The notes under the pieces: model-generated | Databases searched by the model: none | Told to the model about the DNA's origin: nothing | What the model saw: the letters and a program-made list of their open reading frames with translations, nothing else | Translations under genes and position numbers: made by a program | Part shown: positions 14,948-22,959 of the stretch, piece by piece | Numbering within the stretch: the first letter of the stretch is position 1 | How the letters are laid out: each line of letters opens with the position of its first letter | Origin: Actinospineispora spinosispora DSM 44797 | Lineage (GTDB): Bacteria > Actinomycetota > Actinomycetes > Mycobacteriales > Pseudonocardiaceae | DNA length: 58,178 nt | Direction of reading: 5' to 3' | Assembly (NCBI RefSeq): GCF_000429025.1 | Contig: NZ_AUBB01000047.1 | Span: forward strand, 1-58,178

Positions 14948-16750
14948 GTGAGCGCGGGCGGATACTTCGGCCGGGCGCTGATCGTCGAGGTCAGCGGCCG
15001 TGCGGCGACAGCTGCGCCGTTGGCGATCGAGGAGCGGGTGTTGCGCTCCTACCTCGGCGGGGTCGGTCTGGGCACCTGGTTGTTACACAGGTGTGCACCG
15101 CCCGGCGTGGATCCGCTCGCCCCGGCGGCACCACTGGCGTTCGTGTTCTCGCCGTTGGTTGGCACACCCCTGACGACCAGTGCGAAGTTCGCCGTCGTGG
15201 CGAAGTCGCCGCTGACCGGGCTGTTGACCGATGCGCTCGCCTCCAGCCAGTTCGCCATCTCGGGCAAGCTCACCGGCCACGACGCCATCGTGATCCGCGG
15301 TCGCGCCGACGAGCTCTCGGTCCTGCTGATCGACGCTCACGGCGTGCGCCTCGAGCCGGCCCCGGAGCTGGCGGGCCTGCCCGCCTCGGTCGCGGAGACA
15401 TCGGTCCGGGACCGGTTCGGACGAGGCTGGCGCACGGCGGCCATCGGCCCGGCCGGTGAGCGCGGTGTCCGCTACGCGACCATCAGCCATGACGGCCGAC
15501 ACGCGGGGCGGGGCGGGCTAGGCGCGGTGCTCGGCGCGAAGAACATCAAGGCCGTGCTGGTACGCGCGGGCACGAAGGTCGCGGTGGCCGACCAGGCGGG
15601 TGTCCTCGCCGCCGCCCGTGATCTACGGCAGCGCAGCTTCGGGCCCGCCACCGCCAAGTATCGGGAGCTCGGCACACTGGCGAACCTGCTGGCCTTCAAC
15701 GCGGTCAGCACCCTGCCGACCCGCAATTTCACCTCGGCCACGTTCGAGGGGGCGCCCCAGCTCGCGGCGGAGGAGCTGCACGAAATGCGCGGGGTCGCCC
15801 GCAACAGCTGTGCGTCCTGCTCCATCGGTTGTGAACACATCTATTCGCGCAAGGGCGGTGGCAGCCAGCGGATGGAGTACGAGAACGTGTTCGCGCTCGG
15901 TCCGCTGTGCGGGGTGTCCGATCCGGACGACGTGTTCGCCGCGAGCGCTCGTTGCGACGAGCTCGGGATCGACACCATCTCAGCGGGCGGCACGATCGCG
16001 TGGGCGATGGAGTGCGTCGAGCGCGGCCTGATCGACGAGCCGTGGCTGCGGTTCGGTGACGGCGTGGCCCTGTTGCGCGCTCTGAACGCCATCGGAAGTC
16101 GGGAGCCGGGCCTGGGCGAGCTGCTCGCTCAGGGGTCACGGCGGGCGGCGGAGACGGTCGGTCGTGGTTCGATCGACTTCGCGCCACAGGTCAAGGGGCT
16201 GGAGCTACCGGGCTACGAGCCCCGCAGCCTCCAGTCGATGGCGCTGGGTCTTGCGGTGAACTCCCGGGGCGCCGATCACAACCGGTCCGGCGCCTACGAG
16301 GCGGATCTGTCCGGCGACCTGGACCGGTTCGACGGCGGCTCGGCGCATGTCGCCGCCGCGGTAGGCACCGAGGATCGCGCGGCGATCATGGACTCGATGA
16401 TCCTCTGCAAATTCCTGCGCGGGGTCTTCGCCGAACCCTTCACCGAGTGGGCGGCGCTGCTGACCACGGTGACCGGGTGGACCGTGGACGCCGACGAGCT
16501 GCACGCGACCGCTCGACGGATCGTGCGGGCGAAGCGGGCGTTCAACCTGCGGGAGGGCGCGACCGCCGCGGACGATCGGCTGCCGACCCGCATGTTGGAG
16601 ACTCCGCTGGAGCTGGCATCAGGCCGTGTCGCCACACTCGACGCCACCCGGCTGCAATCGATGGTCGACGGCTACTACGTCGCACGCGGGCTGGACCAGG
16701 CGGGCCGGGTCGCGGCGGACGACCTGCCCGACCTGCTGCTCGACGTGTGA
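14948..16750 (+). CDS. aldehyde:ferredoxin oxidoreductase family (tungsten/molybdenum)
   Basis: 600 residues, length typical of AOR. The N-terminal AOR_N domain begins GGYFGRALIVEVSGR. Pterin-contacting SPLVGTPLTTSAKFA lies near residue 72. The [4Fe-4S] ligands are C288, C291 and C295 in SCASCSIGCEH, with the distal Cys in ILCKF near 486. EYENVFALGPLCGVSDPD is a strong family block. AORs reversibly oxidise aldehydes to acids with a bis-pterin W (or Mo) site. The gene lies 39 bases after mobA-moaD and 220 bases before fdhA. No dedicated ferredoxin is adjacent, so its electrons may pass to the NuoEF-like subunit of the neighbouring FDH; that is inference. Confidence 0.88.
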   Translation: MSAGGYFGRALIVEVSGRAATAAPLAIEERVLRSYLGGVGLGTWLLHRCAPPGVDPLAPAAPLAFVFSPLVGTPLTTSAKFAVVAKSPLTGLLTDALASSQFAISGKLTGHDAIVIRGRADELSVLLIDAHGVRLEPAPELAGLPASVAETSVRDRFGRGWRTAAIGPAGERGVRYATISHDGRHAGRGGLGAVLGAKNIKAVLVRAGTKVAVADQAGVLAAARDLRQRSFGPATAKYRELGTLANLLAFNAVSTLPTRNFTSATFEGAPQLAAEELHEMRGVARNSCASCSIGCEHIYSRKGGGSQRMEYENVFALGPLCGVSDPDDVFAASARCDELGIDTISAGGTIAWAMECVERGLIDEPWLRFGDGVALLRALNAIGSREPGLGELLAQGSRRAAETVGRGSIDFAPQVKGLELPGYEPRSLQSMALGLAVNSRGADHNRSGAYEADLSGDLDRFDGGSAHVAAAVGTEDRAAIMDSMILCKFLRGVFAEPFTEWAALLTTVTGWTVDADELHATARRIVRAKRAFNLREGATAADDRLPTRMLETPLELASGRVATLDATRLQSMVDGYYVARGLDQAGRVAADDLPDLLLDV

Positions 16751-16802
16751 CAGTCGCGCTTCCCAACATCGAGACGCCAGTTGCACGTCGGTCAACTAGG
16801 GT

Positions 16803-16948
16803 TGTCTGGGTCACACCGCGCTAGCGTCCAAGAGTGAGATGACGGCTGGACAGGGGCAGCCCCACGCCGCCGCCGTCGCGCACGAGGATCCGCGCAACAT
16901 CCCAGCCGGTCTTGCATACTGTATTCAGACAGGCTGTCTGGGTCACAC
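16803..16948 (+). promoter_or_regulatory. 14-bp direct repeats and a 15-bp palindrome upstream of fdhA
   Basis: TGTCTGGGTCACAC occurs at 16803-16816 and again, identically, at 16935-16948, 132 bases apart. The downstream copy overlaps a perfect palindrome CAGACAG-G-CTGTCTG at 16926-16940, 31 bases before the fdhA ATG. Two copies at this spacing suit cooperative binding by a LysR-type or other dimeric regulator. No convincing -35/-10 pair could be fixed around them. Confidence 0.5.
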
Positions 16949-16970
16949 AGCTCGAAGGACGGAGGCCGAT

Positions 16971-19952
16971 ATGACGGCCGTACACGAGCCGATCGCGTCC
17001 GTACGCACCGTCACCGCCGAGATCGACGGTCGCAGCGTGACGGTGCCGGAGGGCACCACGATCTATGACGCTGCCAAGCAGGCCGGCATCGACATCCCGG
17101 TGCTGTGCCATGACGAGCGCTACGACCCGGTCGGTGTGTGCCGGATGTGCGTGGTCGACACCGGCGGCCGGGTGTTCGCCGCCGCCTGCGTGCGGCCGTG
17201 CGAGGACGGCATGGAGGTCAAGACCTCGACGCCGGAGCTGGAACGCAACCGGGCCACGCTGACCGAGCTGCTGGTCTCCGACCAACTGCCCCGTGAGCAG
17301 GACCCGAAGCAGACCACCACCGGGGACAACCTGCTGCTGGAGCTGGCCGACCGGTTCGACGTCGCCCGCGAGACCACCGAGCTGCCCTGCGGCTCCGGCC
17401 GAGGCCACGACTCGTCGAACCCGGTCATCGACGTCGACCACGACTCGTGCATCCTGTGCGACCGCTGCGTGCGGGCGTGCGACGACATCCAGGGCAACGA
17501 CGTGATCGGCCGCACCGGCAAGGGCTACTCGACCAGGATCGCGTTCGATCTCGACGACCCGATGGGCGCCAGTTCCTGCGTCACCTGCGGCGAGTGCGTG
17601 CAGGCCTGCCCCACCGGCGCGCTGACCAACAAGGCGATCCGCAACATCCCGATCCGCCCGCGCGAGGAGCTCGACGCGGTCGACAGCGTGTGCCCCTACT
17701 GCGGGGTTGGCTGCGCGCTCACCTACTACGTCGACCGCGAACGCGGCGCGATCGCGTTCGCCGAAGGCCGTGACCAGCCCGGCTCCCAGAGCCGGCTGTG
17801 CGTCAAGGGTCGCTACGGCTGGGACTACTCCGCGTCGCCGCAACGACTCACCGTGCCCCTCATCCGCGTCGACTCCGCCTATCCCAAGGGCCCGCTCTCG
17901 GCCGATGTCCGCGGTGACGGTCGCGGCGGCACGCACAACGACCGAGGTCGCGGCGGTGGAGGCGGCAACCGCAGCGGCGGTGGCCGAGGTGACAACCGCA
18001 AGGACGGCAGGCCGGGTAAGGACCGGGGACGCAAGCCCGGTGGGCTGGTCGACTACGACGAGGTCCTACCGCACTTCCGCGAGGCCAGCTGGGACGAGGC
18101 GCTGGACCTGATCGCTCGACGGCTCACCGAGGTGCACGCGCAGGGTGGTCCGGGTGCGATCGCCGGCTTCGGCTCGGCGAAGTGTTCCAACGAGGAGGCC
18201 TACCTGTTCCAGAAGCTCATCCGGACCGGCTTCGGCACCAACAACGTCGACCACTGCACGCGACTGTGCCACGCCTCGTCGGTCGCCGCGCTGTTCGAGG
18301 GTGTGGGTTCGGGCGCCGTCTCCACCACCTACGGCGACGTCGCCAACGCCGACGTCGTGATCATCACCGGCTCCAACCCGACCGCCAACCACCCGGTGGC
18401 CAGCTCGTTCTTCAAGCAGGCCCGCCGTCGCGGCACGAAGATCGTCTACGTGGACCCCCGAGCGTCGACGGTGTCCGAGCATGCCGACATCTTCGTGCAG
18501 CTCAAGCCGGGCACGGACGTGGCGTTCTACAACTCGATCATGCACGAGGTGATCCGGCTCGGGCTGATCGACCGCGACTTCATCGCCGACCGGACGTCGA
18601 ACTACGACGAGCTAGCACGGACCGTCGCGGACTATCCGCCAGAGCGTGCCGCGCAGATCACCGGCGTCGAGGCGGACACTATCCGTGAGGTCGCCAAGCT
18701 GTGGGGCGAGGCCGGTGCCGCGGTCGTGTACTGGGGCATGGGAATCTCCCAGCACACCACGGGCACGGACAACGCCCGCTGCCTGATCGCGCTGTGCTCG
18801 ATCACCGGCCAGGTCGGACGGCCGGGCACCGGTCTGCACCCGTTGCGCGGGCAGAACAACGTGCAGGGCGCATCGGACGCCGGGTTGATCCCGATGTTCT
18901 ATCCCGACTACCAGGGGGTGGACCGGGACGCGACCCAACGCCTGTTCGAGCAGGCATGGGGCACCGAGCTCAACCCGAACCGGGGCCTGACCGTCACCGA
19001 GATCATCAAGTCGGTGCTGACGCCCGGCGGCGTGCGCGGCATGTACATGCTCGGGGAGAACCCGTTCCTGTCCGACCCGAACATCAACAAGGTGCGCAAG
19101 GCTCTCTCGACGTTGGATTTCCTGGTGGTCCAGGACATCTTCCTCACCGAGACCGCCGAGTTCGCCGACGTGATCCTGCCCGCCACCTCCTATCTGGAGA
19201 AGGACGGCACCTACACCAACACCGACCGCCGGGTTCAGCTCGGCCGCAAGGTGATGGACCCGCCGGGGCAGGCACGGCCCGACTGGCGGATCGTGCAGGA
19301 CATCGCCCGGCGCATCGGGTTGGACTGGAACTACGGCGCGCCCCGGGAGGTGTTCGACGAGATGGTCGCGCTCATGCCGTCCTACAAGAACCTCTCCTAC
19401 GACAACCTCGGGCTGTCCGGGAAGCTCTACCCGAACTCCGACCCGGAGCACTCCGACGGCACGGTCGTCATGTTCGACGAGAAGTTCAACACCGACGACG
19501 GGCTCGCGCACCTGGTGCCCGCCCAGTGGCTACCGCCCCGCGAGCTGCCCGACGCCGAGTACCCGCTGGTCCTCAACACCGGCCGGCTGCTGGAGCACTG
19601 GCACACCGGGTCCATGACCAGGCGTTCGTTCGCGCTCGACGCGATCTCCCCGGTCGCGGAGGTGTACATGCATCCCAAGGACGCCGCCGATCGTGGGCTG
19701 GCCCACGGTGAGCTGGTCCGTGCTCGGTCACGCCGAGGGGCAATCGAGCTGCAGGTGCGGATCAGTCACCGCGAGCAGCTGGGAAACTGCTTCATCCCGT
19801 TCCACTTCCGGGAGGCGGCGGCCAACCTGCTGACCATCGACGAGGTGGACCCGTTCGGCAAGATCCCGGAGTTCAAGTTCTGCGCGCTGCAGGTGGAACC
19901 GCTGGGCATGGCGTACTCGGGTACTGATTCGACGCAGGGAGCAGCCGTATGA
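16971..19952 (+). CDS. fdhF: NAD-linked formate dehydrogenase, catalytic (alpha) subunit
   Basis: 993 residues from the ATG at 16971, with GGACGGAGG ahead. Domains: NuoG-like plant-type [2Fe-2S] (CHDERYDPVGVCRMC near residue 45), then two [4Fe-4S] clusters (CILCDRCVRAC near 159, CVTCGECVQACPTG near 202). A further [4Fe-4S] sits at the pterin domain (CPYCGVGC near 240), followed by the bis-MGD molybdopterin domain. The metal ligand is Cys in HCTRLCHASS (about C433), not selenocysteine. This is the FdsA/FDH-alpha architecture of soluble, cytosolic formate:NAD oxidoreductases. Residues about 315-360 hold an odd Gly/Arg/Asp-rich insertion between the Fe-S and catalytic domains. It overlaps the next gene by 4 bases (ATGA). 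Confidence 0.9.
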   Translation: MTAVHEPIASVRTVTAEIDGRSVTVPEGTTIYDAAKQAGIDIPVLCHDERYDPVGVCRMCVVDTGGRVFAAACVRPCEDGMEVKTSTPELERNRATLTELLVSDQLPREQDPKQTTTGDNLLLELADRFDVARETTELPCGSGRGHDSSNPVIDVDHDSCILCDRCVRACDDIQGNDVIGRTGKGYSTRIAFDLDDPMGASSCVTCGECVQACPTGALTNKAIRNIPIRPREELDAVDSVCPYCGVGCALTYYVDRERGAIAFAEGRDQPGSQSRLCVKGRYGWDYSASPQRLTVPLIRVDSAYPKGPLSADVRGDGRGGTHNDRGRGGGGGNRSGGGRGDNRKDGRPGKDRGRKPGGLVDYDEVLPHFREASWDEALDLIARRLTEVHAQGGPGAIAGFGSAKCSNEEAYLFQKLIRTGFGTNNVDHCTRLCHASSVAALFEGVGSGAVSTTYGDVANADVVIITGSNPTANHPVASSFFKQARRRGTKIVYVDPRASTVSEHADIFVQLKPGTDVAFYNSIMHEVIRLGLIDRDFIADRTSNYDELARTVADYPPERAAQITGVEADTIREVAKLWGEAGAAVVYWGMGISQHTTGTDNARCLIALCSITGQVGRPGTGLHPLRGQNNVQGASDAGLIPMFYPDYQGVDRDATQRLFEQAWGTELNPNRGLTVTEIIKSVLTPGGVRGMYMLGENPFLSDPNINKVRKALSTLDFLVVQDIFLTETAEFADVILPATSYLEKDGTYTNTDRRVQLGRKVMDPPGQARPDWRIVQDIARRIGLDWNYGAPREVFDEMVALMPSYKNLSYDNLGLSGKLYPNSDPEHSDGTVVMFDEKFNTDDGLAHLVPAQWLPPRELPDAEYPLVLNTGRLLEHWHTGSMTRRSFALDAISPVAEVYMHPKDAADRGLAHGELVRARSRRGAIELQVRISHREQLGNCFIPFHFREAAANLLTIDEVDPFGKIPEFKFCALQVEPLGMAYSGTDSTQGAAV

Positions 19953-21712
19953 CCGAGGTGTCCGACCGCGCGGCGCAGGTGTGGTCCCGCCGGGTTCCGG
20001 GTGTCGAGGCACGGGCAGGCAAGTTCCCCGGCCCGTCGTTGATTCCGGCGCTCAACGCGATCCAGGCCCGGCTCGGCTGGCTGCCCCGCGAGGAGCTGGA
20101 GGAACTGGCCCGCGATACGCGTCGACCACGGTACGAGATCGAGGGACTGATCTCGTTCTATCCGCACTTCCGCACCGAGCCGCCGACCAAGGTAGCGCTG
20201 CACGTGTGCCACGACCTGTCGTGCTGGCTGCGGGCTGGTGACGAGCGGATCACCGAACTCCGCGAGCGGTACGGCGAGGACACCGACGTCGAGCTGGTCG
20301 AGGTGTCCTGCCTCGGTCGCTGCGACGTCGCGCCGGCGGTGGCCGTGAACGAGTACCCGGCGTCGGTGAACCGGGTCGAGGCGCTGGTGGCCTCAGCGCG
20401 CGACGCGGGGGTGGGTACGGCCGAGCCGACCGCGTCGGGGCGGGACGAGCCGTGGCCGAACGACCCGTACCCCGCCGGCTCCGGCGTGCCACAGCGCTAC
20501 ACCACACTCCGTGCGCTGCTGAGCGGCGAGCTGGACGCCGAGGAGATCCTCGGCACGCTGAAGGACTGCGGGCTGCGCGGGATGGGTGGTGCCGGGTTCC
20601 CCACCGGGAAGAAGTGGGAGCTCGTTCGGGCGGCGGAGCCGGACAGTGTCAAGTACGTGATCTGCAACGCCGACGAGTCCGAGCCGGGCACGTTCAAGGA
20701 CCGCCAGATTCTGGCCGACGAGCCGCACCTGGTCCTGGAGGGACTGCTGCTCGGGATGGCGGTCGTCGGCGCCGAGCAGGGCTGGGTGTTCATCCGCCAC
20801 GAGTACGGCCCCGAGGAGCACGTCCTGCGCGAGGAGATCGACGCGCTGCGTGCCGCCGGGGTGATCGGTGCGGACGCGTGTGGATCGGGGCGGCGGTTGG
20901 ACCTGGACATCTTCGTCTCCCCCGGCGGCTACATCCTCGGCGAGGAGACCGCGCTGCTGGAGTGCATGGAGGGCCACCGGGGCGAGCCGCGCAACAAACC
21001 GCCGTTCCCCGGCAACTACGGTCTGCACGGCCGGCCGACCCTGATGAACTCGGTGGAGACCTTCGCCGACGTCCCGGTGATCGTGCAGCGCGGGGCTGAC
21101 TGGTGGAAGTCGCAGGGCCTCGGCGAGTCGGTCGGCTGGAAGTTCTTCGCGGTGTCCGGGCACGTCCAGGAACCCGGTGTGTACTGCGTGCCGATGGGCA
21201 CGACGGTCCGGTCGTTGATCGAGCTGGCCGGTGGCGTCCGTGACGGGGCCGAGATCGGCGCGGTACAACCCGGCGGCGCGTCGTCGAACTTCATCGGCCC
21301 CGACAAGCTCGACCTGGCGTTGGACTTCGGAACGCTCGCCGAGGGCGGGACCATGCTCGGCTCGGGCGCGGTGGTCGTCTTGGAGGAAGGCACCGACCTG
21401 CTCGCCGCGTCGACCAACGTGCTGCGGTTCTTCCGCAACGAGTCGTGCGGGAAGTGCGTGCCGTGCCGGGTCGGTTCGACCAAGGCACACGAGCTGCTGC
21501 GCGGGACGCTCGACTCGGGCACCTCGGTCCTCGACGAGGCGGGGCGCGGGCAGATACTGCGGTTGGAGGAGGCCATGCGCAAGACCTCCATCTGCGGGCT
21601 CGGGCAGGTGGCACTCGGTCCGGTGGTCTCCGTGCTGGGACTCGACAAGGGCGGACCGGCCGCCCGCGAGCATCCCAAACCGGAGGGCCAAGCCGGACAG
21701 CCCGCACGGTGA
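19949..21712 (+). CDS. formate dehydrogenase diaphorase subunit, NuoE-NuoF fusion
   Basis: 587 residues. The N-terminal 160 residues are NuoE/FdsG-like thioredoxin-fold [2Fe-2S] with ligands in CHDLSC near residue 90 and SCLGRCDVAP near 127. The rest is NuoF/FdsB: GLRGMGGAGFPTGKKWE (FMN and NADH loop), CNADESEPGTFKDR, GEETALLE, and the [4Fe-4S] site SCGKCVPCRVGS near 495. It takes electrons from the alpha subunit to NAD+. E and F are separate proteins in proteobacterial FDHs and fused here, as in HoxF. The ATGA and GTGA overlaps with both neighbours give tight translational coupling. Confidence 0.9.
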   Translation: MTEVSDRAAQVWSRRVPGVEARAGKFPGPSLIPALNAIQARLGWLPREELEELARDTRRPRYEIEGLISFYPHFRTEPPTKVALHVCHDLSCWLRAGDERITELRERYGEDTDVELVEVSCLGRCDVAPAVAVNEYPASVNRVEALVASARDAGVGTAEPTASGRDEPWPNDPYPAGSGVPQRYTTLRALLSGELDAEEILGTLKDCGLRGMGGAGFPTGKKWELVRAAEPDSVKYVICNADESEPGTFKDRQILADEPHLVLEGLLLGMAVVGAEQGWVFIRHEYGPEEHVLREEIDALRAAGVIGADACGSGRRLDLDIFVSPGGYILGEETALLECMEGHRGEPRNKPPFPGNYGLHGRPTLMNSVETFADVPVIVQRGADWWKSQGLGESVGWKFFAVSGHVQEPGVYCVPMGTTVRSLIELAGGVRDGAEIGAVQPGGASSNFIGPDKLDLALDFGTLAEGGTMLGSGAVVVLEEGTDLLAASTNVLRFFRNESCGKCVPCRVGSTKAHELLRGTLDSGTSVLDEAGRGQILRLEEAMRKTSICGLGQVALGPVVSVLGLDKGGPAAREHPKPEGQAGQPAR

Positions 21713-22929
21713 GCGGGCGGGAGTTCTTCACCGCCCGCACCGTCAGCGAGGCCCTCACCGGCTTCCGGCCCCTCCACCGCACACCGGTCGAGCGCTTGGA
21801 GCTGGCCGCCGCGCTCCACCGGGTACCTGCCGCCCCGGTGTCCGCGCCGTGCGCGCTGCCCGGTTTCGTCCGTTCGACCGTCGACGGGTTCGCCGTCCGG
21901 GCGGCCGACACCTACGGGGCCTCCGAGGGGCTTCCGTCCTACCTCGACCTGCTCGGCGCGGTACGCATGGGGGCGGCGCCGGACGTCGCGGTCCGCGCGG
22001 CCGGTTGCGTCGCGATACCCACCGGAGCGGTCCTCCCGGACGGCGCCGACGCGGTGGTGATGGTCGAGTACACCGCCGAGACCATGCCCGGCACGATCGA
22101 GGTGACGCGACCGGTCGCTCCCGGCGGTGGGCTGGTGCGAGCCGATGAGGACGTCGCCGCCGGTGCCGCGCTGGTACCGGCGGGCCGCCCGCTGCGGGCT
22201 CCGGAACTCGGTCTTCTCGCCGCGGCCGGGGTGACCACCGTCGCGGTGCACGCCCGGCCGAGGGTGGCGATCATCTCCACCGGCGACGAGGTCGTGCCGC
22301 CACACACCGCTGAGCTCACCCCCGGCCAGGTACGCGACGCCACCGCATCGGCGCTCGCCGGCCTGGTCGTCGACGCCGGCGGCGAACCGGTACCCGCCGG
22401 GATCGTCAGCGACGAGCCCGGAGCGCTCAAGGCCCGACTGTCCGACGTGCTGCCCGAGGTCGACCTTGTGGTCATCTCGGCCGGGTCCTCGGTCGGCACG
22501 CGGGACGAGACCGCCGGTGCGGTGGCCGAGGTCGGCGACATCTGGTGCCACGGTCTGGCCATCAAACCGGGCAAACCCACCCTGCTGGCGGAGTGCGGCG
22601 GAATCCCGCTGATCGGTCTGCCGGGCAACCCGCTCTCCGCGTTGGTCGTCTTCGGCCAGATCGGGATACCGCTGCTGTGGCGGACAGCCGGCTGCGAGAC
22701 CCCGCCGCCCAGGCCGTCCACCCGTGCCCGGCTCTCGCGGGACCTCGCCTCGGCGGCCGGACGTCTCGACGTGGTCCAGGTGAGGGTCCGCGACGGGATC
22801 GCCGAGCCGCTGTTCGGCCCGTCGGCGCTGCTGTCGGTGCTGACCCGCGCCGACGGTTATCTGATCGTCCCGGAACCGGCGACCGGTCTGGACACCGGCA
22901 CCGACGTCGAGATCACCCTCTATGCATGA
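21709..22929 (+). CDS. moeA: molybdopterin molybdotransferase MoeA
   Basis: 406 residues from a GTG sharing GTGA with the upstream stop. MoeA inserts Mo (or W) into adenylylated molybdopterin. Seen: PGFVRSTVDGFAVRAAD near residue 45 (the S-x-(M/V)DG(F/Y)A(V/L) block with active-site Asp), PTGAVLPDGADAVVMVE near 103, IISTGDEVVPP near 185, and SAGSSVGTRDETAGAV near 263 plus PGKP and GLPGNPLSALV in the MPT-binding MoCF domain. Co-transcription with fdh genes suggests dedication to this enzyme set. A second, longer MoeA follows. Confidence 0.9.
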   Translation: MSGREFFTARTVSEALTGFRPLHRTPVERLELAAALHRVPAAPVSAPCALPGFVRSTVDGFAVRAADTYGASEGLPSYLDLLGAVRMGAAPDVAVRAAGCVAIPTGAVLPDGADAVVMVEYTAETMPGTIEVTRPVAPGGGLVRADEDVAAGAALVPAGRPLRAPELGLLAAAGVTTVAVHARPRVAIISTGDEVVPPHTAELTPGQVRDATASALAGLVVDAGGEPVPAGIVSDEPGALKARLSDVLPEVDLVVISAGSSVGTRDETAGAVAEVGDIWCHGLAIKPGKPTLLAECGGIPLIGLPGNPLSALVVFGQIGIPLLWRTAGCETPPPRPSTRARLSRDLASAAGRLDVVQVRVRDGIAEPLFGPSALLSVLTRADGYLIVPEPATGLDTGTDVEITLYA

Positions 22930-22959
22930 GGGCCCGCGCCTCGCGGCTACCGTCGCGGC

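Noticed and set aside
16839..16970. Upstream start for formate dehydrogenase alpha
   Set aside because: The added residues lack similarity to the fold and span the promoter repeats; ATG 16971 has a strong ribosome site.
17914..18047. CRISPR-like or tandem DNA repeat in fdhA
   Set aside because: The Gly/Arg-rich stretch is repetitive at protein level only; there are no regular unit-spacer DNA repeats, and no CRISPR array is visible in the window.
18250..18275. Selenocysteine at the FDH active site
   Set aside because: The codon at the metal-ligand position is TGC (Cys); no in-frame TGA or SECIS-like hairpin was seen.
20393..21691. 432-residue minus-strand frame opposite the NuoE-NuoF fusion
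   Set aside because: Antisense shadow; the plus strand has complete NuoE/NuoF cofactor motifs.
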